A stretch of 64,000 nucleotides of DNA from assembly GCA_023262855.1 (NCBI GenBank), contig JALQYQ010000004.1, positions 44,841-108,840 of the forward strand, given 5' to 3'. This DNA is from Crocinitomicaceae bacterium. GTDB lineage: Bacteria; Bacteroidota; Bacteroidia; Flavobacteriales_D; Crocinitomicaceae. Shown here one piece after another: positions 25,409 through 34,202 of the stretch. Under the pieces are notes generated by a model. It was not told where the DNA came from, searched no databases, and saw only the letters and a program-made list of their open reading frames with translations. The translations under genes were made by a program, and so were the position numbers. Position 1 is the first letter of the stretch. Each line of letters begins with the position of its first letter.

Positions 25409-26806
25409 TTATTGAAGAACATCCCTTCGTTGACTATCCAATTTTAGCAAAATGAACATCATCATTGAGAAAGACATCATCGATGAACCTCCATAGCTAA
25501 AGAAAGGAAGTGGAATTCCAATTACCGGCGCAAAACCGATGTTCATTCCAATGTTAATCGCAAAATGGTAGAATAATATCATTGCCACCGTGTAGGCATA
25601 AATTCGGTTAAAAGCAGATCGTTGGCGTTCGGCAATCATGATAATGCGCAACAACATAAACATGTAAAGTCCAAACAAAACAAAAACACCCAGAAAGCCC
25701 CATTCTTCGGCAAATGGACAAAAAATAAAATCTGTTTCACTTTCAGGAACGTGATTACTTTCAACACTCGAAACAGATGCCTTGTTGTAGCCTTTTCCTG
25801 TAAAACCACCCGAACCAACAGCCGCCATCGCACGGTTTCGGTTATAGTCATCTCCATCTGGATCTTCCTTTAATCCTAAAAACAATTCAATACGATCTTT
25901 TTGGTGAGTTGCCAATCCTTGGAATCCATAATTCACCGTTGTTGCCAATCCAGAAGCTAGGATGTAACCAAAAAGTACAACAAAGGTTGCGCGATTTCTA
26001 TCCCTTCTCGACGAAAAGAAACGGAGAATTAAAAACATGATGAGCGCAAAAATGGTCAATGCAATAATAACACTCCAGAATCCAGGAATTTCAAGGCCTC
26101 CCAACCACGAAAATTCAAGCGTTTCGTTACTCATTAAAAGCGTAACAACGCTTAAGAAAACGACCACAAAGAGAATTGGAATGAAGTGACTTCCTACCCA
26201 CGTTTGTTTGAATTTAACCCCTGGAATGCTATTTACCATTTTCAAAATCAATGGATCATAGGTAATTCCTTCTCGATACATCACAAATAAAAAAGACGTA
26301 AACACGACAAAAGTTCCTGCATCGGGTTGCAATAAAATCAAGGCCATTGGCACTAAAATGATTGCATTCGCCAATAAAACCGTTTGTATGTTCTGTTGCT
26401 TAACGTTAACATTACTGATGAAGCGTGCTAATAATAAGCCTGTTCCAATTTTTGCAAACTCAGCTGGCTGAATACCCATGGATCCAATTCCCAACCAAGC
26501 ATGCGCACCATTTACAGCAGGCATAAATAGTACAATCACCAATAAAACCAAGGTAAACAAATAGATTGGGACACAAAACTTCCGATAAATGTCTGAATCA
26601 ATCAAGAAAACCATCAAACCGAGAAACAGGGAAACACCAACCCACATGATTTGCTTTCCATACTTTTGAGAGAAATCAAATATATTAGGATGATCTTCAT
26701 TGAAAGCTGTAGAATACACGGTCGCCACTCCCATGATTAATAAAATCATGTAGACAATGAACAAGGGCCAATCCAGGTGCGCAACTAGTGATTCGTTCTT
26801 TCTCAT
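25409..26806 (-). CDS. rodA: RodA-type SEDS peptidoglycan glycosyltransferase
   Basis: 465 residues with about ten membrane helices. RodA polymerises lipid II in the elongasome with PBP2 as its transpeptidase partner. Family motifs: WLGIGSMGIQPAEFAKIGTG (loop containing the conserved QPAE), VLLQPDAGTFVV, and SETDFIFCPFAEEWGFLG with IGIPLPFFSYGGSSM toward the C-terminus. It is longer than many RodA proteins because of an inserted segment around residues 210-285 with extra helices. The start ATG overlaps the end of mrdA by four bases. Confidence 0.95.
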   Translation of the reverse strand: MRKNESLVAHLDWPLFIVYMILLIMGVATVYSTAFNEDHPNIFDFSQKYGKQIMWVGVSLFLGLMVFLIDSDIYRKFCVPIYLFTLVLLVIVLFMPAVNGAHAWLGIGSMGIQPAEFAKIGTGLLLARFISNVNVKQQNIQTVLLANAIILVPMALILLQPDAGTFVVFTSFLFVMYREGITYDPLILKMVNSIPGVKFKQTWVGSHFIPILFVVVFLSVVTLLMSNETLEFSWLGGLEIPGFWSVIIALTIFALIMFLILRFFSSRRDRNRATFVVLFGYILASGLATTVNYGFQGLATHQKDRIELFLGLKEDPDGDDYNRNRAMAAVGSGGFTGKGYNKASVSSVESNHVPESETDFIFCPFAEEWGFLGVFVLFGLYMFMLLRIIMIAERQRSAFNRIYAYTVAMILFYHFAINIGMNIGFAPVIGIPLPFFSYGGSSMMSFSMMMFILLKLDSQRRDVLQ

Positions 26807-28662
26807 TTATAGACGAAGTTTGCTTCGAGAATTATTTTCTCACGTTCTTTCTCCGTGATTTTTCGAGTTAAATATTTTTCAATCATTAAACCTGCAGTTG
26901 GTGCAGCCCAAAGTCCACCACCTCCTTTTGCATTTTCAATGAACACAGCAATGGCAATTTTCGGTTTATACATTGGGGCAAATGCAACAAATACCGAGTG
27001 ATCGTCTCCGTGCGGATTTTGAACCGTTCCCGTTTTACCACACACAATAATGTCTTTCAACTGGGCACGTTTTCCTGTTCCTCCTGGTTCATGCACAACT
27101 CGGCGCATTCCTTCAACAATCGTCGCATAATGTCTCGATTCGACCATCGCATAATGCTTTTTGCGGAATTCAGGCAATGGTCCACTTTTACCGATTGACT
27201 TAACGAAATGCGGTGTAATGTACCAACCACGATTGGCAATGATGGCAGCGATATTGGCCATGTGCAAAGGCGTCAGCATGACTTCACCTTGACCAATGGA
27301 AATTGAACGAATGGTTGAAAAAGCCCAACGATGATGTCCGTACCATTTGTCATAATAAGCCGCATCGGGAATTGAACCTGCACGCAAACCTGTTATATCT
27401 GTTTCCAATTTTTGTCCCAAACCAAAGCTGTGCATGTATTTTGCCCACAGGTTTAATCCAATTTCTGCGTCTTCAAAATTGCTACGTTTCTTTCCTTGTT
27501 GAATGATTCTTCTCGTAACTGCGTAGTAATAGGGGTTACATGAGTGTTTGATAGCATCAGCTAAATTTCCTGCACTCGGGTGATTGTGACAACCAACAAC
27601 CGATTTATTACACGGAAAGCCCGACTCAGGCGTAATCACTCCTTCTTGCAAACCAATGAGGGAATTCAGCAATTTGAATGTCGAACCTGGTGGATATTCT
27701 GAAGACAAGGGTCTCGGAAGCAAAGGCATGTTTGGATCTTTCAACAATTTCGGGTAATTCGTAGAAATGTTGCGTTTTCCAATCAATAAATTTGGATCAT
27801 ACGACGGAGCAGAAACCAATGCTAAAATTTCACCTGTACTTGGTTCAATCGCAACGATACAGCCACGTTTATTTTGTAATAATTTTTCTCCGTAAGCTTG
27901 TAAAAGAATGTCAACTCCCAATTTCAAGGCTGGACCTTGCAATGCTGTTGTGTCGTATTTTCCATCGGCATAGGGTTCAATCGCATTGTTCATTGCCGAA
28001 GTTACAATGTAACGGATTCCTTTTCTTCCGCGCAATTCTTTTTCGTAATAGCGTTCTAGACCAGCTCGACCAATGTTGTTTCCTGGTTTGTAGAAATGAT
28101 CTGCATCTACTTCTTCGGCATTTACTTCGGATAGGTAACCAACGATATTAGCTCCATTTGCAAAGGGATAAGAACGCATACTGGTTACTTCCTCGTAAAA
28201 TCCTGGGAAATCTTCCAAGTGAGGAGCAATGTTTGCAATTTCATCCAGTGTTAATTCCTTCAAAAAAGGATAAGCACGAATCTTTTGGTAGTTCGGCGTT
28301 GTTTTTCCTGTGTGTTTATTGCGATAAACTCCTTCTCCTTCGCGAATGTCGATGAAACGCTGACGCACTTCTTCTCTTGTCCAACCGATCAATTTTGCAA
28401 AAGCGACAGTATCCAAATTTTTGATATCCGCTTCGACCATCATCAAATTGTAATAGGTGCGATTGGAAACGATTTTCTTGCCATTTCGGTCAAACAAAAC
28501 ACCGCGTGGAGGCGTTATCTCTTTTCGTTTTTCTGCAATTTCTTGTGCACGAAGCGTCCAGGTATCATCCATCACCTGCATATAAAAAATGCGCATGGCA
28601 TAGATAAGACCTACCAATACCACAAAGGTGATGATTACATATTTTCGTGCATCAAAATTCAT
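26803..28662 (-). CDS. mrdA: Penicillin-binding protein 2
   Basis: 619 residues. The class B PBP of the elongasome: one anchor helix (residues ~8-25), a pedestal/dimerisation domain, and the transpeptidase domain with S327-T-F-K, SCN in IKHSCNPYY, and K543TGT in CGKTGTVQNP. It crosslinks strands polymerised by RodA. A loop with paired Cys (PCNKSVVGCHNHPSAGN) is between the active-site motifs. Starts and stops overlap by four bases with mreD upstream and rodA downstream, so it is tightly coupled to both. Confidence 0.95.
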   Translation of the reverse strand: MNFDARKYVIITFVVLVGLIYAMRIFYMQVMDDTWTLRAQEIAEKRKEITPPRGVLFDRNGKKIVSNRTYYNLMMVEADIKNLDTVAFAKLIGWTREEVRQRFIDIREGEGVYRNKHTGKTTPNYQKIRAYPFLKELTLDEIANIAPHLEDFPGFYEEVTSMRSYPFANGANIVGYLSEVNAEEVDADHFYKPGNNIGRAGLERYYEKELRGRKGIRYIVTSAMNNAIEPYADGKYDTTALQGPALKLGVDILLQAYGEKLLQNKRGCIVAIEPSTGEILALVSAPSYDPNLLIGKRNISTNYPKLLKDPNMPLLPRPLSSEYPPGSTFKLLNSLIGLQEGVITPESGFPCNKSVVGCHNHPSAGNLADAIKHSCNPYYYAVTRRIIQQGKKRSNFEDAEIGLNLWAKYMHSFGLGQKLETDITGLRAGSIPDAAYYDKWYGHHRWAFSTIRSISIGQGEVMLTPLHMANIAAIIANRGWYITPHFVKSIGKSGPLPEFRKKHYAMVESRHYATIVEGMRRVVHEPGGTGKRAQLKDIIVCGKTGTVQNPHGDDHSVFVAFAPMYKPKIAIAVFIENAKGGGGLWAAPTAGLMIEKYLTRKITEKEREKIILEANFVYK

Positions 28663-29174
28663 CTTTCTTGCGGCTTAGAAACAAGTAATGCTTGCAATAA
28701 CAAACAAATTAAAAAAGAAAGAGGTAAACTAACGAATGTTTTTTGAAGAATTAACAGAATGTCATTTAAGCGGAACATTTCCAGCACGAAAAACCAAAAA
28801 TGATGAATGAACAAAAGCGTTCCGAAAACATAAATGAACCAGCGTGTTCCCATTTCATAAATGTTACCTTCTTTCAAATTGTCGTAACCGTCTCGTGGGG
28901 CAAACATCTTGAAAATCTGAGGGCGTAAATAAGCCACCAACAACAAAGACGAGGCATGCAAACCATACGTGTTTGAAATGGAATCAATCGCCATTCCCAT
29001 CACGAAAGCAATTGCCAATAAGTAAATTGTTCCAAGCTCAAATGGCAAGAGAATAATCAACAATGGATACACCATCAATTGGATGCCCCAACCAATTTCC
29101 AGCTGATTCAAGATCAAAGACTGAAGAATAACCAACAGTACAAAACGAATACTATGTTTAATTACCTCATTCAT
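28659..29174 (-). CDS. mreD: Rod shape-determining protein MreD
   Basis: 171 residues, all membrane: five to six hydrophobic helices. MreD is identified mainly by position between mreC and mrdA, supported by the early WGIQLMVYPLLIILLPFEL and MGMAIDSISNTYGLHASSLL blocks, which match the pattern of Bacteroidota MreD (GMxxD followed by a glycine and a helix). It stabilises the MreBCD-RodA-PBP2 complex. It overlaps mreC by eight bases and mrdA by four. Confidence 0.88.
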   Translation of the reverse strand: MNEVIKHSIRFVLLVILQSLILNQLEIGWGIQLMVYPLLIILLPFELGTIYLLAIAFVMGMAIDSISNTYGLHASSLLLVAYLRPQIFKMFAPRDGYDNLKEGNIYEMGTRWFIYVFGTLLFIHHFWFFVLEMFRLNDILLILQKTFVSLPLSFLICLLLQALLVSKPQER

Positions 29175-30009
29175 CTTCTTTATCTGCTGGTATTAGTGCC
29201 TCCAAGGCCTGTTGTTCTTCTTGCATTAAATTCTTAATCACGTAAACGCGTTGAATCGTTCGGAAATCTTCTGAGTAACGAATTGCAACATCCCACAATG
29301 GTTTTCCTTCAACTGGATTCAATTTGCGCACATAACCAACCGTTAATCCACGTGGAAAATACCCTGAGCCACCGCGCGTCACAACTTTCGACCACAATTT
29401 GATTTTTAAGTCATTTGAAATTCCTGTGATTGACCCAATTCGTGGATCACGACCATCCCATTTCAACAACCCAACCATTCCAATTGGTTCAATCATTACG
29501 TCCAAATTGATATCTTCGGTTAACACAGATTTCACAACGCTGTAATTCTCACTTGTATTGTGAATGATTCCAACAATTCCTTTTTCAGAGAACACACCCA
29601 TGTTGCGCTTTATTCCTTGTTTCGAACCGATGTTCAAGGTAAAGTAATTATTGCGTTTGGTTACAGTTGAATTAATAACTGTAGCAGGAATGTATTCATA
29701 TTGCTGACGGTACAAGGTATCATCAATTTTTACCAAACCGTATTGCAAACGGTGGAAACTTTGTGGCAAGCGACCTCTCAACAAAATGTTTTCACGCTGC
29801 AAGGCATCGTTGTTTTTGCTCAAGTTAAAATGCTTGGTTACATCGTTGCGCATTTCAAGAATGGAACCGTTAATTGACGAAGCAGTTGTTAAATATTGCG
29901 CCCGTGGAAACTGTAAAAATGAGAAATAAGTGGACAGTGCAAAGATTTGCAAAACCACAAAAACCAAGAATACACGGAAACGCCTAAAAAAGGCTATCAA
30001 ATTGCGCAT
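29167..30009 (-). CDS. mreC: Rod shape-determining protein MreC
   Basis: 280 residues from the ATG at 30009 (MRNLIAFFRR); the upstream TTG is less likely. One N-terminal membrane helix (VFLVFVVLQIFALSTYFSFL), a coiled coil with AALQREN-like heptads (NNDALQRENILLRG), and two beta-barrel-like domains with NIGSKQGIKRNMGVFSEKG, GIVGII and YFPRGLTVGYV. MreC scaffolds PBP2 activation in the periplasm. A hairpin terminator lies between it and mreB. The C-terminus is acidic (IPADKEDE). Confidence 0.93.
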   Translation of the reverse strand: MRNLIAFFRRFRVFLVFVVLQIFALSTYFSFLQFPRAQYLTTASSINGSILEMRNDVTKHFNLSKNNDALQRENILLRGRLPQSFHRLQYGLVKIDDTLYRQQYEYIPATVINSTVTKRNNYFTLNIGSKQGIKRNMGVFSEKGIVGIIHNTSENYSVVKSVLTEDINLDVMIEPIGMVGLLKWDGRDPRIGSITGISNDLKIKLWSKVVTRGGSGYFPRGLTVGYVRKLNPVEGKPLWDVAIRYSEDFRTIQRVYVIKNLMQEEQQALEALIPADKEDE

Positions 30010-30021
30010 GCACAAAGATAA

Positions 30022-30053
30022 AAAAGTCCCGGTAAATATGTACCGGGACTTTT
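30022..30053 (-). terminator. Strong hairpin between mreB and mreC
   Basis: A perfect 13-pair stem (AAAAGTCCCGGTA/TACCGGGACTTTT) with a six-base loop, directly after the mreB stop, followed on the minus strand by T. It should terminate a fraction of transcripts after mreB, so mreB would be made in excess over mreCD. Confidence 0.8.
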
Positions 30054-30056
30054 AAA

Positions 30057-31082
30057 TTAATCTCTAATCAAGAATTGGAAACGATCAATGTTTTTCAAAG
30101 CAATGCTCGTTCCACGTGCTACTGCTCTTAGCGGGTCTTCCGCGATGTGAACTGGTAGCTTAGTTTTCGCTGAAATTCGTTTATCTAAACCTCTCAACAT
30201 CGAACCTCCACCTGCTAAGTAAATACCTGTTTTATAGATATCTGCAGAAAGCTCTGGTGGTGTCATCTCCAAAGCACTTAATATCGCTTCTTCGATTTTC
30301 GAAATTGTTTTGTCTAATGCGTGTGCTACTTCTGAATAGGTAATGATAATTTCCTTCGGAATCCCAGTCATAAGGTCACGACCACGAACTGCGAAATCTT
30401 CTGGTGGAGTATCTAATTCAGGTAAAGCGGCACCCACTTCGATTTTAATTTGTTCTGCTGTACGCTCACCCACCAAAATGTTGTGTTGACGACGCATGTA
30501 TTCTTCAATGTCATTTGTGAAATCGTCACCGGCAATACGAATTGATTTATCACACACAATTCCACCTAGTGCAATGACTGCAATTTCAGAAGTACCACCA
30601 CCGATATCAATGATCATGTTACCCATTGGTTCTTCAACATCGATTCCAATACCAATTGCTGCTGCCATCGGTTCGTGAATCAAATATACTTCTTTCGCGC
30701 CTGCATGTTCAGCAGAGTCACGTACTGCACGTTTTTCAACTTCGGTAATACCTGATGGGATACAGATTACCATGCGTAAAGTTGGATTAAACAAGCTTCT
30801 TCCTGGATTAATCATTTTGATCATTCCACGAATCATTTGTTCGGCACTTTGGAAATCGGCAATTACACCATCTTTCAGCGGACGTACTGTTTCAATCAAT
30901 TTATGGGTTTTCCCATGCATCTGTTGTGCCTTCTTTCCGATGGCAACCACTTTTCCTGATTGAATGTCTTTTGCAACGATCGAAGGCTCATCCACCACTA
31001 CCTTATCATTCATGATAATCAGCGTGTTTGCCGTTCCTAAGTCGATTGCAATTTCTTGCGTTAAAAAGCTAAATAATCCCAT
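30057..31082 (-). CDS. mreB: Actin-like cell-shape protein MreB
   Basis: 341 residues of an actin-fold ATPase. Phosphate-binding loops are IDLGTANTLI near the N-terminus and IDIGGGTSEIAVI in the middle; the adenosine motif is YLAGGGSMLRGLD. The family motif HEPMAAAIGIGID is intact. MreB filaments on the inner membrane position the elongasome. It is the first gene of the mreB-mreC-mreD-mrdA-rodA group, whose order is the classic one. No clear promoter consensus was found in the 96 bases between it and purH. Confidence 0.97.
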   Translation of the reverse strand: MGLFSFLTQEIAIDLGTANTLIIMNDKVVVDEPSIVAKDIQSGKVVAIGKKAQQMHGKTHKLIETVRPLKDGVIADFQSAEQMIRGMIKMINPGRSLFNPTLRMVICIPSGITEVEKRAVRDSAEHAGAKEVYLIHEPMAAAIGIGIDVEEPMGNMIIDIGGGTSEIAVIALGGIVCDKSIRIAGDDFTNDIEEYMRRQHNILVGERTAEQIKIEVGAALPELDTPPEDFAVRGRDLMTGIPKEIIITYSEVAHALDKTISKIEEAILSALEMTPPELSADIYKTGIYLAGGGSMLRGLDKRISAKTKLPVHIAEDPLRAVARGTSIALKNIDRFQFLIRD

Positions 31083-31178
31083 GTTTTTGTGTTCGCTTCT
31101 TTTTAGTAGCTTATAATGTTAAGCAGTTTCTTCGTAAAATTTGAAATTTTGTTACACTTTTCGACAAATAAATGTTTT

Positions 31179-32708
31179 TTAGTGTTTAAAATGTCTGTTA
31201 CCTGTGAACACCATTGCCATGTTGTGTTCGTTACAGTAATCAATTGATAACTCGTCTTTTATCGATCCACCTGGTTGAATTACAGCCGAAATTCCAGCAT
31301 TGTCTGCAATCTCTACACAATCAGGGAAAGGGAAAAATGCATCCGACGACATCACTGCTCCTTTCAAGTCAAAACCAAACGATTTTGCTTTGTGAATCGA
31401 TTGTGTCAAGGCATCAACACGTGATGTTTGTCCAGTTCCACATGCCAACAATTGATTGTTTTTCGCTAATACAATTGTGTTTGACTTCACGTGTTTCACA
31501 ATTTTGTTTGCGAACAATAAATCTTTCACTTCAGCATCTGTTGGTTTCACGTTTGTTTTCGCTTCCAACTGATCGGCTGTTTCAGTAATTAAGTCTTTAT
31601 CTTGTTCTAAGATTCCGTTCAAAATTGTTCTGATTTGGCGTTTTGGTAAAGCAACTTCTTTTTGAACCAAAATGATTCTATTTTTTTTGCTTTTCAATAA
31701 TTCCAAAGCTTCGGCATTGTAACTTGGTGCAATCACAACCTCACAAAACAATTCGTTGATTTCAACTGCTGTTTCTAAATCAATTTCACCATTGGCAATT
31801 AAAATTCCTCCGAACGCACTTACTGGATCTCCCGCTAAGGTATCCACGTATGCTTGTTTCATTGTAGGACGAATCGCTAATCCACAAGGATTATTGTGTT
31901 TTAAAATAGCAAACGTTGGTGCTTCGTTTTTAAACTCTGCCATTAAGTTCACTGCAGCATCTACATCTAGCAAATTATTGTAAGACAATTCTTTACCGTG
32001 TAATTTATCAAAGATTGCATCCAAATCGCCATGGAAAATTCCTTTTTGATGTGGATTCTCTCCGTAACGCAAAACCTGTGCTTGTTGCATGCTCACTTTC
32101 AAGATTTCTTTTTCTCCTTTGTTGAAGTAATTGAAAATCATTGAATCGTAGTGAGAAGAAACATTGAAGGCATCGCGTGCGAAAGATTCACGTTGTTCGA
32201 TTGTGGTTGTTCCGTTTTGGTTAACAAGCATTTCGAGAAATTCAGCATATTGAGCTTGAGATGGGATAATCACAACATCCTTGTAATTTTTCGCAGCTGC
32301 GCGAATCAAGGAAATTCCACCGATATCAATTTTCTCAATAATGGCAGCATGATCTGCGCCTGAAGCAACCGTTGCCTCAAATGGATACAAATCAACAATC
32401 ACTAAATCAATTTCAGGAATGTCAAATTCTGCAATTTGCTCTTGGTCTTCTTGTAAGTCACGACGATTTAAAATTCCACCGAAAACTTTTGGGTGTAATG
32501 TTTTCACACGACCACCTAAAATTGACGGATAAGAAGTTAAGTCTTCTACGCGCTCAACTGGAATGCTCATCTCTTCAATGAACGATTGCGTTCCACCAGT
32601 TGAATAGATCACTACGCCGTTTTTATGTAACTCTTGAACAATCGGTGCTAAACCGGTTTTGTCGAAAACTGAAATTAATGCAGAATTGATTTTTTTTGAT
32701 GTGCTCAT
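31179..32708 (-). CDS. purH: Bifunctional AICAR transformylase/IMP cyclohydrolase
   Basis: 509 residues. PurH does the last two steps of purine synthesis: formylation of AICAR with 10-formyl-THF, then ring closure to IMP. The N-terminal IMP cyclohydrolase domain (MGS-like fold) shows VFDKTGLAPIVQELH, YSTGGTQSFI, GGRVKTLHPKVFGGIL and DLVIVDLYPF. The C-terminal AICARFT domain shows RYGENPHQKG, AILKHNNPCGLA and DAFFPFPDCVEIADNAGI. Length is standard. It has its own strong promoter. No PurR site is evident. Confidence 0.97.
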   Translation of the reverse strand: MSTSKKINSALISVFDKTGLAPIVQELHKNGVVIYSTGGTQSFIEEMSIPVERVEDLTSYPSILGGRVKTLHPKVFGGILNRRDLQEDQEQIAEFDIPEIDLVIVDLYPFEATVASGADHAAIIEKIDIGGISLIRAAAKNYKDVVIIPSQAQYAEFLEMLVNQNGTTTIEQRESFARDAFNVSSHYDSMIFNYFNKGEKEILKVSMQQAQVLRYGENPHQKGIFHGDLDAIFDKLHGKELSYNNLLDVDAAVNLMAEFKNEAPTFAILKHNNPCGLAIRPTMKQAYVDTLAGDPVSAFGGILIANGEIDLETAVEINELFCEVVIAPSYNAEALELLKSKKNRIILVQKEVALPKRQIRTILNGILEQDKDLITETADQLEAKTNVKPTDAEVKDLLFANKIVKHVKSNTIVLAKNNQLLACGTGQTSRVDALTQSIHKAKSFGFDLKGAVMSSDAFFPFPDCVEIADNAGISAVIQPGGSIKDELSIDYCNEHNMAMVFTGNRHFKH

Positions 32709-32730
32709 CTCCTGAAAATGTAAGAAAGTG

Positions 32731-32760
32731 CAAAATTAGTCTAAATTTTCTGACCATCAA
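32731..32760 (-). promoter_or_regulatory. Promoter for purH
   Basis: On the minus strand TTG (complement of 32758-32760), a 19-base spacer and TAATTTTG (complement of 32731-32738) match the Bacteroidota promoter exactly, with the purH ATG 22 bases downstream. Confidence 0.7.
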
Positions 32761-32880
32761 GGTTTAAAACTAAAAAAGGGGAGAATTTCACCTATCTTTT
32801 CTTAAGCCTTTAAATTTGAACTTTTTCATGGCTATTTTCAGTCTTGAAAATTCCGTAACTTCGTTGAAACAAATTTGCGT

Positions 32881-33567
32881 ATGATTAAGGTTTGCTTGGT
32901 GGAAGATGAAAAAAGTTTGGCTGATTTAATTCAGTTGAATTTGGAATTGGATCAGTATGACGTGACGTGTATTCACAATGGCCGTGTTGCCTTTCAACAA
33001 GCGCAGGAGTTAGCCAAATTGGATTTAATCATTTTGGATGTCATGTTGCCAGAAGTTAGCGGCTTAGACATTTGCAAAGAAATCCGCAAGCACGGTGACG
33101 TTCCAATTTTGTTTTTATCGGCGAAAGGAACAACCGAAGATCGCATCGCTGGCTTGAAATTGGGGGGGAACGATTACTTAAGTAAACCTTTTGATCTCGA
33201 GGAATTGTTGTTGCGCGTCAACATTCTAACAAAACATTTAACACAAAAAAATAGCCAACCGAGCACCTTAATTATTGGCGGGAAGGAAGTGAATTTTGAA
33301 ACCTTTGAAGTGAAAGATTTACGCTCCAATGTTGGTGTGACCATTTCGAAGAAAGAAATAGAATTGCTGAAATTGTTTGCCGAGAAAGAAGGCATCGTTA
33401 TTTCGCGTGATGAAATATTGGATAAAATATGGGGGAAAGACCAATTTCCAACCTCCAGAACAATTGACAATTACATTCTCTCATTCCGCAAATTGTTTGA
33501 AGACGATCCAAAAAATCCAGTTTACTTTCATTCGATTCGAGCGGTAGGATACAAATTTACGGCATGA
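32881..33567 (+). CDS. OmpR/PhoB-family response regulator
   Basis: 228 residues from the ATG at 32881; the frame also has an upstream TTG. The receiver domain has acidic pocket VEDE, phospho-acceptor D53 in LIILDVMLPEVSG, and K102 in YLSKPF. The DNA-binding winged helix (about 135-228) ends in the trans-activation loop and RTIDNYILSFRKLFEDDP, then HSIRAVGYKF. It should bind DNA as a dimer when phosphorylated. No histidine kinase gene is adjacent; it stands alone between purH (divergent) and a heptanucleotide array. TAAATTTG at 32811-32818 may be its -7 element. Confidence 0.92.
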   Translation: MIKVCLVEDEKSLADLIQLNLELDQYDVTCIHNGRVAFQQAQELAKLDLIILDVMLPEVSGLDICKEIRKHGDVPILFLSAKGTTEDRIAGLKLGGNDYLSKPFDLEELLLRVNILTKHLTQKNSQPSTLIIGGKEVNFETFEVKDLRSNVGVTISKKEIELLKLFAEKEGIVISRDEILDKIWGKDQFPTSRTIDNYILSFRKLFEDDPKNPVYFHSIRAVGYKFTA

Positions 33568-33572
33568 CTGCC

Positions 33573-33660
33573 GATTCGTGATTCATGATTCATGATTCGT
33601 GATTCCTTATTCCTTATTCCTTATTCCTGATTCGTGATTTGTGATTTGTGATTTGTGATT
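33573..33660. repeat. Heptanucleotide tandem array GATTCGT
   Basis: Twelve consecutive 7-base units plus a partial one. The unit is GATTCGT with variants GATTCAT, GATTCCT, TATTCCT and GATTTGT; spacing of exactly seven bases is kept throughout. It lies just behind the response regulator stop codon. Very similar arrays flank the gene at 44930. Confidence 0.9.
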
Positions 33661-33755
33661 AGAAAATTTGATAAAAAACGCTAATTCGCGAAAAACAACG
33701 TTTGGTTTAAAAAGCATAGTCGTTTCTCTTTGTTATTTTTGCGCATTGAAGAATT

Positions 33756-34202
33756 ATGGAGAATAAAGAATTACAAAAACAATTACGTTACGATACAGCT
33801 TATTTAAAGATGGCTGAATCTTGGTCACAATTATCACATTGTCAACGCAAAAAAGTGGGTGCAATTATCGTGAATGATGGAATGATCATTTCCGATGGAT
33901 ACAATGGAACGCCAGCTGGATTTGACAATTGCTGTGAAAACGACCAAGGTGAAACGAATTGGTACGTCTTGCATGCCGAAGCGAATGCTATTTTAAAAGT
34001 GGCGAAATCTACGAATAACTGCAAAGGAGCAACCTTGTATTTAACCTTGTCTCCGTGCAAAGATTGTAGTAAATTAGTGCTTCAAGCAGGAATAACGCGT
34101 GTTGTTTTTAAAGATGCATACAAAGACACAGCCGGTATTGACTTTTTAAAAGATGCTGGTATTGAAATAATTCAAATTGAAAATACGGATGGAGGATTCT
34201 AA
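33756..34202 (+). CDS. dCMP deaminase-like zinc cytidine/deoxycytidylate deaminase
   Basis: 148 residues. The zinc motif is complete: HAEANAI with catalytic Glu, and SPCKDCSKL with two Cys ligands. SQLSHCQRKKVGAIIVNDG and SDGYNGTPAGFDN are typical of the dCMP deaminase family, which makes dUMP for thymidylate synthesis. A possible -7 element TATTTTTG is at 33734-33741. The C-terminus overlaps the start of the protease gene by 14 bases. Other substrates within the family (for example ComE-type) cannot be excluded. Confidence 0.9.
   Translation: MENKELQKQLRYDTAYLKMAESWSQLSHCQRKKVGAIIVNDGMIISDGYNGTPAGFDNCCENDQGETNWYVLHAEANAILKVAKSTNNCKGATLYLTLSPCKDCSKLVLQAGITRVVFKDAYKDTAGIDFLKDAGIEIIQIENTDGGF

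Noticed and set aside
28158..28746. Rightward open frames across mrdA and mreD
   Set aside because: They lie antisense to genes with complete catalytic motifs; no independent evidence supports them.
33573..33660. CRISPR array
   Set aside because: Units are 7 bases and contiguous with no spacers; no Cas gene is in the window.
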